NCBI GenBank assembly: GCA_037447655.1
Contig: JBBHKE010002127.1
Coordinates: forward strand, 1 to 64,000
Length of the DNA stretch: 64,000 nt
Origin: Zygnema cylindricum
Lineage: Eukaryota; Streptophyta; Zygnematophyceae; Zygnematales; Zygnemataceae
Direction: 5' to 3'
The notes under the pieces were generated by a model that saw nothing but the letters and a program-made list of their open reading frames with translations, made no database searches and was not told the origin of the DNA. Both the position numbers and the translations under genes were made by a program. Within the stretch, counting starts at the first letter, position 1. Each line of letters opens with the position of its first letter. Below, in pieces: positions 45,050-55,325 of this stretch.

Positions 45050-45914
45050 TAGATAGGAAGGTTTATCTACTAAAAGGTATATGTCAGTGACAGGATTTTA
45101 TCTTGACACCTACCGACCGTCAAAGCACTGGTAGCCGGTAGCCTTAGCCATTAAGTCTAGAAGTTCCGATACATACTATTAGGTTTCATTTGTATTCATA
45201 TGTTACGACGTTGGAAAATTCATTTAACAACGGATGTTTACGGTTACATAGAACGAGTTATGTAAACGTACGGATTACGGTATGTAGAAGAAAAAGTATC
45301 ACGCATTTTGTTTCTTTTACGAAACAAATACCGTGCTTGACGGCTCCGATTGAAATCTGCATTTAATCGGACGACCGGGAAGAAAGCAAAGATCGCGGAA
45401 GAGATTGTCGGCGGTTTATGGTCATCGCCACATCGGATGACACGTGGCGAAATTGCGTTGGATCGCGGTATCTCTCGGGATTATTGCACTGAATCTAGAT
45501 ATTACATGTGTCGACATTAAAGCCATATCGTACAATTTGCGTACATAAAGTACACAGGCGGCTGTACTTTTATGTACGACAGTTTAATATGATTAGTGTC
45601 GTACACTAGTAGATAGAGTTTGTGAGAGAGATATGACTTAGAAAAATTTGTAGATAGGACCCTCTCTCCCAGAGAGCTTTTGTACAAAAGGTCAACTTTG
45701 ACCCTCCAAAACTTACTGCTCAGGGGAGAAAATTCAGAGATTCTTTTTGCTATCGACTCAGGGGAGTCTTCCCTTCACAGGGGTGTAGTTGGTCATAGTT
45801 TTTGTCTGCCAGGGTGGCAGTTGTTCTTGCTGAAACACAAAGGGGTCGGGGTTATCCTAGTGGCTTCTTAGAAGCTGTCCACTCTGAGGACTTATGGAGG
45901 TCTCAGAGTTTCAC
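45050..45914 (+). repeat. P3 3' LTR, missing its first 190 bases
   Basis: Matches 41349-42220 closely. It begins in mid-LTR right after TTTTTAGGGTTTTTTAGGG at the integrase joint. G-box at 45441-45446. Confidence 0.8.
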
Positions 45915-46491
45915 TGTCCACCCGACACTTTCCATCTCCATACACAAAAAAGAAAGATCATTAAAGTAATCTAGCATCTTTCCTCTTTTGTAAGTGTAAC
46001 TCACTAGCTTTTGCTTAGCTAACTAGAGCTCCTGATTAGTTTTAGCTCTATAAATCTCCACCAAACTCACCCACAACTCCTCGGCCTTGTAAATGTGAAG
46101 ATGAGGGGTGGCGAAAGCTTGAGTGAGGTGCCTCAGAATGAAGTTCTTGGCAGCCATGTTTACATCCTCCTACATTTCAGTATCGTTCTCCGCGGTCTTC
46201 ACGGTCGCCGCTCCCGGTATTGTGGCAATCGGAGTGAGGGGTGTCTCCTTCCCTTTCCCCTTTTGGGACACACTGCTGTCCCCAACATATGCCTCCTCCG
46301 TTGAAGCAGCCGTTGCTATAGGAAACCTTACTTCTCCAAATCGTAGTTGAGTTCCCAAAGGTGGATGTTTCACTTGTTCATTGACGATACCCCAATATCC
46401 TTTTTTGCACAAAGCTCCAATTATCATGGCTTCCCAATAGATGAACCCAAATCCATTGCAGGTAGGCACTCTAGAGGGTGGGACCATAACC
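45915..46491 (-). pseudogene. M2 gag N-terminal part
   Basis: The LTR start codon is mutated (ATT), so the frame begins at the ATG of the primer site, MVPPSRVPTCNGFGFIYWEA (46487). It continues through KKGYWGIVNEQVKHPPLGTQ and KKGKETPL-like linker sequence, with stops before the P3 junction. Confidence 0.8.
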
Positions 46492-47528
46492 TGAAACTCT
46501 GTGTCCTCAATTGGACTAGAGTGTACACGAAGCCTCTAGATAGTTGTTAACTAACCCACTTTCAATGGCGACCACTGCTACCCAATCAGACAAGCATACA
46601 ATCCGACTGTACCCCTGTGCATCTTGGACTCATCTGAGTTTGTAGGAAAAACAATCTCTTTAAACCCCCAACTAGACGATAAGTTATAAATTGGCAAAAG
46701 TGCCAATTTATACAACCTCTCAAAGAGAGAGAAGACCATCTACCATATTTTTTGAAGTCATAGCTCCCTCTCACAACCCCTATCTACTAACTCTACAAAC
46801 GAATCAGAATACTGTACAGTACATAAAAGTACTATTGCCGATGTACTTTTTGTACGACCTTTGTACGACAAGGCCATTAAGCGGACGCGTGTTAATTTTC
46901 CACTCGTCCGTACGTTCCTCAGAATTCCCGCGACCGAATGTTATCTCTCCACGTGGCGCCAGGTCATGCCACGTCACTAAATGCCAAAGTGAATATTCTG
47001 TGATTTCGACGGTGATGTGCGCCGTTGGGTTTTACTCGAAATGGAATCTCAACCGTTATAAATACTTGCGCGATATTTGTTTCGTTGTCGAAACAAAATG
47101 CGCGGTATCCGTTTCAAAGTAGCATCGTACTTCGTACTTTATAAAACTGTATCTATGCATGCTGTATAAAGTTTCAGTTAAATGAATTTGTTCCCTCCTA
47201 AATAAATATATATTTATCACATACTATAGCATTTAGCATTGGTCCTAGTCTTATAGGATTTAGTTGACCGTTATCATCCAACTTGACGAACGGCAGGTAC
47301 CGGGATCAAATCCCGGGTCCTTCACGTATATTTTTAGTAACCTACTAAAAATAACTGCCTGTTGAACTAAGGCAGCCATGGATAAACCACCCTCTCTATC
47401 CTTCAGTGACTACAACAAGTATGGGGGCTAAAGAGAGGAGGTGGAGGCAGGCTGTCAGTCCTTTTCTTTTCTTTTTATACTGACATATTTAAACCTAGAA
47501 AAAACTATAGAAATCTATTAATTTCATA
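46492..47528 (-). repeat. M2 5' LTR
   Basis: 1037 bp; start reads TATGAAATTAATAG (TG changed to TA). G-box at 46950-46955. Plus-strand tRNA-like segment at 47246-47314. It sits inside an LTR of element M3 at GTATA (47529). Confidence 0.75.
47246..47314 (+). promoter_or_regulatory. tRNA-like segment with initiator-type T arm
   Basis: TAGTCTTATAGG (47246-47257) matches an A box at 11 of 12 positions. CAGGT then leads into ACCGGG-ATCAAAT-CCCGGGT, a perfect 6-bp stem with a 7-base loop whose first base is A, as in initiator tRNA-Met. Antisense to the LTR. The A-to-B gap is about 45 bases. Confidence 0.5.
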
Positions 47529-49480
47529 GTATATCAACTAATCTATATCCCGTAAACCTCTGGATAGCCTAGGTAGCCATGGCTCTAGCTTCCTCTCCAA
47601 CTTCTTAGTGACTGCAACAAGTGTGGGAGTTGGAGAGAGAAGTTAGAGGAAGATTGCCTCGGCTTCTTTCTGTATTTTTATTTAGATCTAGAAAATAATA
47701 AAAGAACCATCAATTTCTATACTCCTCTTATTTTTTAGTCAATCTTTAATTTCAGACAACACTTCTCCTTGCAGAAATTTAGCTTAGGAGAAGGCACAGG
47801 TTTGGTCATCATATTTGCTACCATCTCGCTATCTGGTCAGTACTCTAAACTGATTATTTAGTTTTCTATTTTCTCTCTAACAAAGCTGAGTCTAATGTTC
47901 ATGTTTTTAGCTTTAAAATGATGTTTAGGATTGGCAGAAATAGCGATTGCTGCCTGATTAAGGACTCTCTTAGCTGCCTTCCAATCCTTCTTAGTGGGAG
48001 CAGTTAGACTTCTACTGAGCACTCCTACAGCCGCACCTAAATATGGCCAGGTACAATTCATAAAATAGATTAGGCTTCCCATTAGTTGCCTGTAAGGAAT
48101 TGTCTGCATGAAATTCTGTTCTTCAGAACTTAATTCCTCGTCTAAGACCATGACTCATTCTTCCTCACTCCCCTCACTTCCATTTTTTAACTCCATTGGA
48201 GTAGTACAACTATTAGCTTTATCTATCTGAAATTTTTCCAACATGTTCCCTATTGCTTCCTTTTGAGTCAATCTTATAATCTTTATTTTTCGGTCTCTTT
48301 CTACTTGAATTCCCAAAATATATTTTGCTTCCCCCATATCGTTCATTTCAAATCTCCCCTTAAGATCGGTTTTCAGTTTATTAAATTTTTTCATTGATTT
48401 ACTTAAAACAAGCAAATCATCAACATAAATTGCAATAAATATAACACATTCGTTATCTTCAAAAACATAGATTGAGAGATCTGAGCTGATCTGGATATAT
48501 CCGAGACCAAGAAGAAACTCATCAAGTTTGTTATTCCACTGTCAATGCACCTGTTTGAAACCGTAAAGATATTTAATCAACCGACATACCTTACTCTCCT
48601 CTCCTTCCTCCACAAATCGTTCGGGTTGTCGCATGAAGATCTCCTCTTCCAATTCTCCATGCAAAAAGGTTGTCTTGATGTCCATTTGGTGCACCTCCAT
48701 GTCTTGCGCTGTTGCTAGACTAAGAAGTATGTGGACGGAGGGAAATCCGACGACCGGGGTAAAAGTTTCCTCGTGTCGATTCCTTTTTTCTGTGTAAATC
48801 CTTTTGCCACTAATAAGGCTTTGTAACGCTCAATGGTGTTATCCGAGTTCAGTTTTAATTTGAAAACCCACTTACAACCGATTGGTTTTGAGTTAGGTGG
48901 ACAGTCCACCAGCTCCCAAGTAACGGTTGCCATAATTGAGGCCATCTCCTCATAGATGGCTGTCTTCCTTCGGTTCCTTTCTATACAAGTCATCGCCTCT
49001 CGATAAGTCTGAGGTTCATCTTGATGAGATAGTTTTGTTACCTTGTTATTAACCTGTTTTTCTTGCAATCTTTTGCTACTTCTCCTCCCCCCCTCAAAAT
49101 CTGAGGCCGGAATAGATGGTTCTCGGGAATTCTTTCGAAAAATCTCGGCTTCTCCCCTATCCCTTGATTCCGAATCAATTTCCACCACGTCTTCCGCTTC
49201 GGGTAGAGTTATCACTGGAGTTTCCACAGCCGAGTCCTTTTCGGTCTGATTTGTATCTGCAAGAATGTCATCTTTTCTAAATCCCGGATAGTTAGGGAGC
49301 TCAAAGTCATCGGAATTTTCTGACTCAAATCTGATTTTTACTGACTTTGTATACTTGAAGGGATCCACAGACTTTCTTTCATCCGTGTCGTGCATGACAG
49401 TACAATTGTGAATGGCATGCATCACATTACGCGTGGGTCGCCGATAAGCACCAGAAAATGAATGACCATTATATATGTAC
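47398..49480 (-). repeat. Inverted duplication, arm 1
   Basis: The reverse complement of 55326-57419. I found no substitutions over the stretches compared, only about ten extra single bases in the other arm. It spans the start of the M2 LTR, an M3 LTR stub, RNase H, RT and linker, and a foreign 95-base joint (49386-49480). Confidence 0.85.
47722..49385 (-). pseudogene. M3 linker, RT and deleted RNase H
   Basis: The linker/RT start is open for 257 codons (from 49488: [54 protein letters not shown]). RT palm and thumb pieces follow (48415-48155: MNDMGEAKYILGIQVERDRK; 48151-: YRQLMGSLIYFMNCTWP). RNase H lacks its centre: DWKAAKRVL joins NQAAIAISANPKHHF, removing the first Asp and the Glu motif. 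The YVDD box lies in a third frame near 48400-48440. Confidence 0.8.
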
Positions 49481-51113
49481 CTCATCATATCCTAATAAGT
49501 ATCCCGGTTTTCCTTTAGGATCTAGCTTCCAATTAGACCGATCTGTATCTAGACTGAATACTTGACTGCCGAAAACCTTTAAGTGAGATAACTCTGGTTT
49601 CCGGCCTTTCCCTCTCTCATAAGGTGTTTGATCCTTTATAGCTGAAGTAAGAACTCTATTTTTCAGGTAATTAGCAAAGTTCATTGCTTCTGCCCAAAAC
49701 CACTTTTTCTATCTTCTTATCTGACAACATACTTCTAGCACTATCACTTAGTGTTCTATTTAACCTTTCAGCCACCCCATTCTATTCAAAGTTTTCTCGA
49801 ACTATCTTTTGGTGTTGGACCCCCATCTTCCCTCAGAAAATCCTCAAACTGGTTAGAAGTATACTCTCCACCATTGTCACTCCTTATTCTCTTGATTGGA
49901 GTTTCATGAAGTTTTTCGCTCCATGCTTTATATTGTCTAAAACAATCCTGAGCTTCGGACTTGTTTTCCAAAAAATACACTCGGAAATACTGAGACCAAT
50001 CATCAGTGATAGTCATCATAAATCTCTTCCCCCCCCGGTGAGGGCACTTTAGCTGGTCCCCAAATATCTGTGTGTACTAGATCTAGAACTTTTTTCTCCC
50101 TTATAGGTGGTTGTTTTAGGAAAAGGTAATCTATGTACTTTACCTTGAGCACATCCACTACAATCACTTATATTATAATTCTCACTAAACTTAATCCCTT
50201 CCACCACTCCCCATCTTTTTCATCTCTCTTAACTTATCTAGATTCACATGCCCAAGCCTCTTATGCCACATCATAATATCATGAACACCAGCATAATAAA
50301 GTTTCTTCTTTTCATTACTTAAAACCAACCTAAACATCCCATGGCTACCATTCTCAGCAATGAAATAGACATCCTCCTCAAAACTAGCAGTAAAGACTCC
50401 TTCCCTAGTGCTAGTAAAAAAAACCATTATCATCTAATACGGATGTACAAATGAGGTTTTTATTCAGTTTCGGAATAAACAATACATCGGAGAATGTTAC
50501 TATGGATGTCTTTCAAATCTACCAATCCTACAAGAGTATTGGTGACTATCCTCCCATCCCCGTACTCTATCTCTACGGTGGGAATATTTCCTATCTTAGT
50601 GAACAGGTGCCTATCCTTACACATGTGCATGGAGGCACCTGAATCTACAATCAAGCCTGCTTCACCTTTTAATCCACCGTAAGCACATTTCTGGCTTTGT
50701 GGTATTTCGACCCTCGTTTTTCGCCTCCAACTCCTCATCCAAAAGGAGCTCATCGTCCTCGTCCTCGGATTATGCCTCATGTACCTGTGTCGCAAGGGCC
50801 TTTTTCTTTCCTCCCCGGGGTACCACCGGTCTGCCCCTCTTTTAACCGAAGCTCGGTTAGCTTAGTGCACTCTGCAATATAGTGCCCCGGTTTCTTACAA
50901 AAATTACATAAACCTTTGGGAGCCCCTTGGTCCAAACTCGTCGGTCTAATTTTTCTGCTCCCTCCCGCCATAGTTTCCGACTGATTTCTGGGAATCCTTG
51001 TTCCTCCAAGCGGTCGAAGTTGCCAAGGCTTGGCCACTCTTTCCTCCCCTTCGGATCTCAATTGTATTCTCCCGAACGAGAATCATCCCTACCACTGAGT
51101 TCCATATCCACCT
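49481..51113 (-). pseudogene. M3 integrase, protease and gag end
   Basis: Minus strand: knuckle GLCNFCKKPGHYIAECTK (about 50870-50925), acidic tail, protease IVDSGASMHMC (50630-50670), GAG-pre-integrase MWHKRLGHVNLDKLREMK, integrase IKRIRSDNGGEYTSNQFEDF and MNFANYLKNRVLTSAIK. Several frameshifts are present. Confidence 0.8.
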
Positions 51114-52163
51114 TGTGTAGAAACTAATGGTTTTATTAGTATTTTCTAGGTCTGAAAAGAAATATAGAAGTCGAGGCAGTCTATCTCTAACTTCTCTCTC
51201 CAACTCTCAAACTTGTCGCAGTCACTGAGAAATTGGAGAGGAAGCTAGAGCCATGGCTACCTTGGCTATCCTGAAGTTTACGGGAATTTTATATTAGGAT
51301 TTGTTTATTTTATTAAAAGGTATGTGCCGCCGGCAGGATTTGATCCTTGTACCTAGCCGGCCGGCAGACAGCCGATAGCCGGTAGCCTTAGCCGTTAAGT
51401 TTAGGAGTAGTGTTATGTACTATATGGTTTGATAATTAGTTAAACATTTATACGTATGATAGTTCATTTAACTGTAAATGTTTACGGGAGACATATATCT
51501 AGTAAATGTAAAAGTACGGATTCCGGTACGGATACGAAACTAATACCGCGCATTTATTTCTTTAGTGAAACGAGTACCGCGCATATATTTATTACGGCTA
51601 AGATTAAATGTGAATTTAATCGGACGGCCGGAATTAACACCGAGATCATGGAAGAGGATTTCGGCGGTTTGTGGTCATCGCCACATCGGATGACACGTGG
51701 CGGAATGACATTGGATCGCGGCATCTACGAGGATTAAGGGAGCGAATCCGGACATACCACGTGTCGACATTTTGGCCATGTCGTACAATAGCCGTACATA
51801 AAGTACACCGGCAGCTGTACTTTTGTGTACGAAACTGAAATCTGATTGGTTCCGTACATCAGTAGATAGAGTCTGTGAGAGAGATAGGACTTAGAAAAAT
51901 TAGAAGATAGGACCCTCTCTCCCAGAGAGCTTCTGTACAAAAGGTCAACTTTGACCCTCATAACTTACTGCTCAGGGGAGCAAATTCAGTGATTCTTTTT
52001 GCTATCGACTCAGGGGAGTCTTGCCTTCACAGGGGTGAAGTTGGTCAGAGTTTTTGTCTGCCAGGGTGGCAGTTTATTTTTGCTTAAACACAAAGGGGTC
52101 AGGATTATCCTAGAGGCTTCTTCGAAGCTGTCCATTCTGAGGACTTATGGAGGTCTCAGAGTT
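51114..52163 (+). repeat. Solo Copia-1 LTR with TSD CCTTG
   Basis: TGTAGAAACTAATGG to GAGTTTCA, 1050 bp, with CCTTG on both sides (51109-51113 and 52164-52168) inside M3 gag. This proves the LTR borders, including that the MEVSEF start codons are part of the LTR. G-box 51694-51699; antisense tRNA-like block 51336-51405. It formed by LTR-LTR recombination after insertion. Confidence 0.9.
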
Positions 52164-52844
52164 TCACCTTGAGTCCGGCAAGTCCTGCACACGATTGACT
52201 ATGTTCTTGAACTCATGGGGTAACTTCATCAGTAAACAGTTAACCTTTTCTTTTTCACTAAAATCTTTTCCCGCACTCTCTAGCTCCATGAAGAGTGTAG
52301 CAAGCTCATTGCAAAAATCTAACATCTTCCCCCCTTTGTATACATACTCCTTAACTTTCTGATCAGCCAACTGTTGTTGCTGAATCGTACCACTTCGATA
52401 CATCTCTATGAGAGCCATCCAAAGAATAGATGCCCTTTCTACTTGCAAATGCAGGACATGCTAGTCCTTGAGTGAGATAGCGTTGGATGAAGTGCTTTGC
52501 CGCCATATTGTTGAAGTCCCAGGTTTCAGTATCATTCTCCTCGTTCCTCGGAATAACTGACATGAATGCCGAGCCAGTTGTTTTTGGTGTGGTCGCCTCC
52601 TTCTCCTTTCCTTTGTCCACCATCTCTCCTTCTTTTGTTTCCTCCGTTGAAGGTGGATCCTCTTTTCTGGTGAATCTGCTTCCTCCAAACCCTGGAGGAA
52701 TTCCAAGACTTGATGGACGCCCCAACCGTCCACCTCTCTATCCCCCAAAACCATTTTTCGCATAGAGCTCTTATCATCATACTTTCCCAGTATATGAAGC
52801 CAGTTCCATTAAAAATTGGTACCCTAGAGGGTGGGCCTATAACC
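52164..52844 (-). pseudogene. M3 gag N-terminal part
   Basis: IGPPSRVPIFNGTGFIYWES follows the primer site (GGTTATAGGCCC, so the internal ATG is ATA). The LTR start codon is there but one base is missing after it (ATGGAGGTTCAGAG), breaking the frame. ASILWMALIEMYRSGTIQQQ and KMLDFCNELATLFMELES are recognisable. Frameshifts occur near 52363 and 52532. Confidence 0.8.
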
Positions 52845-53904
52845 TGAAACTCTGAACCTCCATAAGTCCTCAGAGTGGACAACTTCAAGAAGCCTCTAGG
52901 ATAACCCTGACCCCTTTGTATTTCAGCAAAAATAACTGCCACCCCTGGCAGACAAAAACTCTTTACAACTTCACCTCTGTGAAGACAAGACTCCTTTGAG
53001 TCGATAGCAAAAAGAATCTCTGAATTTGCTCCCCTGAGCAGTAAGTTATGGAGGGTCAAAGTTGACCTTTTGTACATAAGCTCTCTAGGAGAGAGGGTCC
53101 TATCTTATAATTTTTCTAAGTTCCTATCTCTCTCACAGACTCTATCTACTGATGTACGGAACCAATCAGATTTCAGTTTCGTACACAAAAGTACAGCTGT
53201 CGGTGTACTTTATGTACGGCCATTGTACGACATGGTCAAAATGTCGACAAGTGGTATGTCCGGATTCGCTCCCTTAATCCTCGGAGCATGCCGCGATCCA
53301 ATGTCATTCTGCCACGTGTCATCTGATGTGGCAATGACCACAAACTGCCCGAAATCCTCTTCCGCGATCTCGGCGTTAATTCCGGCCGTCTGATTAAATT
53401 CACATTTTATCGTAGCCGTAATAAATACATGCGCTGTATTTGTTTCACTAAAGAAATAAATGCGCGGTATTGGTTTCGTATCCGTACCGGAATCCGTACT
53501 TTTTACATTTATTGGATATATGTCTCGCGTAAACAGTCACAGTTAAATGAACTATCATACGTATAAATGTTTAACTAATTATTAAACCATATAGTACATA
53601 ACACTACTCCTAGACTTAACGGCTAAGACTACCGGCTATCGGCTGTCTGCCGGCCGGCAGGTACCAGGATCAAATCCTGTCGCCGACACATATCTTTTAG
53701 TAAATTAAACCCCTAACTAAAATATATTTTCCCGTAAACCTCTGGATAGCCTAGGTAGCCATGGCTCTAGCTCCTTCTCCAATTTCTCAGTGACTACAAC
53801 AAGTTAGAGAAGTTGGAGAGAGAAGTTAGAGGTAGACTGCCTCGGCTTCTTTCTTATTTCTATTCAGACCTTGAAAATACTTAAAAAGACCCTTAATTTC
53901 TACA
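52845..53904 (-). repeat. M3 5' LTR
   Basis: 1060 bp, start TGTAGAAATTAAGGG at 53904. G-box 53313-53318; plus-strand tRNA-like segment 53611-53680. Gypsy DNA starts at the next base. Confidence 0.85.
53611..53680 (+). promoter_or_regulatory. tRNA-like segment, initiator-type T arm
   Basis: TAGACTTAACGG (A-box-like), then CAGGTACCAGGATCAAATCC TG (53658-53679). As I recall it, the variable loop plus T arm of plant initiator tRNA-Met is CAGGUCCCAGGAUCGAAACC UG, so the two differ at only three positions. Antisense to the LTR. Confidence 0.5.
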
Positions 53905-55325
53905 ACTATGGCACCAAACGGACCTTGAGTTTGTTACAGGCACGGTATAGGTGGTCCGGTATGCAGGCTGATGTGGCGGCTGTGTTGCAGGAATGCAACA
54001 CATGTGACCGGCTACGAACTTCATTTTCTAACCGACAGACCTCTCTTCAGCCCTTGCCTATTCGGGGTCTCTTTTACTGGTGCTCGTGTGATCTTGTTGG
54101 TCCCTTTCCCATTTCTCGAAAAGGCAAACAATACATCATGGTAATGATGGAGAATTTCAGTAAATGGGTGGAAGTCGTGGCTCTCTCGTAGAAGACTACC
54201 AAACTTACCACGAACAGCTTTTAAGGAGCACGTGCTCCTCCGGTATGGAGCCCCCACAGAAGTACTTACGCACAAAGGAACCGAGTTCCGTGGCGAATTT
54301 AAGGAGATGTTGGACGAGGCGTTAATCGATCACCCCGGCGGACAAGCCGAGATCATCCTTAAGTAGACGGTTTGGCTAAGAGAGTTGTACAAACCTTTAA
54401 GCGTGCTTTGCGTAAACATTGCTTAGCAAAACAGATTATAGTGTGGGATGAATCATTGGGATATATCGTCATGGGTTATCGCATGTCTGTACAGGCGCAG
54501 TCTGGCAAATTTCAGCCCCTATTATATGTTGTTTGGTCAAAAACCACTACTAAGTAGGAATGTACAGAAAGCCGCAAGCTTACCTCTTCCTCTTATGTTT
54601 GATTCTCTATTTTTGGGGGAACTAACTAATCGAGCGTTGCATTTCGCTAGAGAAATGCCCATGGCATTTGAAAATTTGCAGATTGCCGAACATCGCGACT
54701 CCTTACGGTTTGCAACGACTCGAAGTGGCAGTTACCGTCCACAACAAAAACCCTTCCGCGTTGGGGATTACGTTTATTTGCGACGGCAAACTTTTGATAC
54801 ACTCGACACGGATGTTTCAGCTCACATCTTGAGGATAACAAAAATTGACTCGAATGGATTATTGAGCTTACAAGGGGCCGACACGCGAACTTTGCGGGAG
54901 CATTCGAAAAATTGTGCCCCATGCTATCTACCTGATCTTTTCCCACAGCATGGACCCCGTGGCGGATGCCAATTACCGAGGCCACTGAGTGCCAATTATG
55001 CCGACGATCTGATGGAGAAACAACAATGCTCCTTTGTGACTATTGCAATCTGGGATTCTATATAGAGTGTTTCGTTCGACCTCTGCACACTATCCCGGCT
55101 GGACACTAGTTTTGCCACGAGTGTCGCGACCTACCGGTTGTCCTTACCAGCTCCCCCGCAGGCTAAAGAGCTGGGGGGGGGGGAATTCCATCCTTACTTG
55201 TTTTGTCTTTTATTTCTTTGCTAAGTCCAGGTGTTCGGAATAATTTGCTTGTTTTTTCGGGGCAGATTCATTTATTATTTCTTGCAGTATATATGCTTTG
55301 TACTCCGAGTGTGGTCACAAATATT
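53905..55325 (+). pseudogene. Ty3/Gypsy integrase fragment
   Basis: LQARYRWSGMQADVAAVLQE and CNTCDR (end of the zinc module), YWCSCDLVGPFPISRKGKQY (first catalytic Asp), then in another frame TEVLTHKGTEFRGEFKEML, where the second catalytic Asp is His, and LAKRVVQTFKRALRKH, where the catalytic Glu is Lys. A C-terminal domain ORF (54448-55065: FRVGDYVYLRRQTFDTLDTD and LLSLQGADTRTLREHSKNCA) follows. M3 appears to have inserted next to or into this Gypsy copy. Confidence 0.8.

Larger units (their letters stand above)
41161..45914 (+). mobile_element. Copia-1 chimera P3 inside M2 gag, TSD CTGTC
   Basis: LTR start TGTACAAATC (41161) follows CTGTC (41156-41160), and LTR end GAGTTTCA (45914) precedes CTGTC (45915-45919). 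The flanking M2 gag rejoins in register, as in M1 near 30785. Inside are the 5' LTR, a 1.2-kb Gypsy piece in reverse orientation, the rear half of Copia gag, protease, an integrase cut at 45036, and a 5'-truncated 3' LTR. RT and RNase H are missing. It is the clearest nested insertion here. Confidence 0.85.
36403..47528 (-). mobile_element. Copia-1 element M2, split by element P3
   Basis: Minus strand: 5' LTR 47528-46492, gag 46491-45915, [P3 insertion 45914-41161], gag, protease, integrase, RT and RNase H 41160-37395, 3' LTR 37394-36403. The gag is contiguous once P3 and one copy of CTGTC are removed. The two LTRs belong to different subtypes (different tRNA-like segments), so M2 is a recombinant. 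Confidence 0.75.
47529..53904 (-). mobile_element. Copia-1 element M3, rearranged
   Basis: Minus strand: 5' LTR 53904-52845, gag to 52164, [solo LTR 52163-51114], gag end, protease, integrase to about 49480, then linker, RT, RNase H and a stub of 3' LTR (47721-47529), where M2 inserted. Gag frames rejoin when the solo LTR and one CCTTG are removed. Confidence 0.75.
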
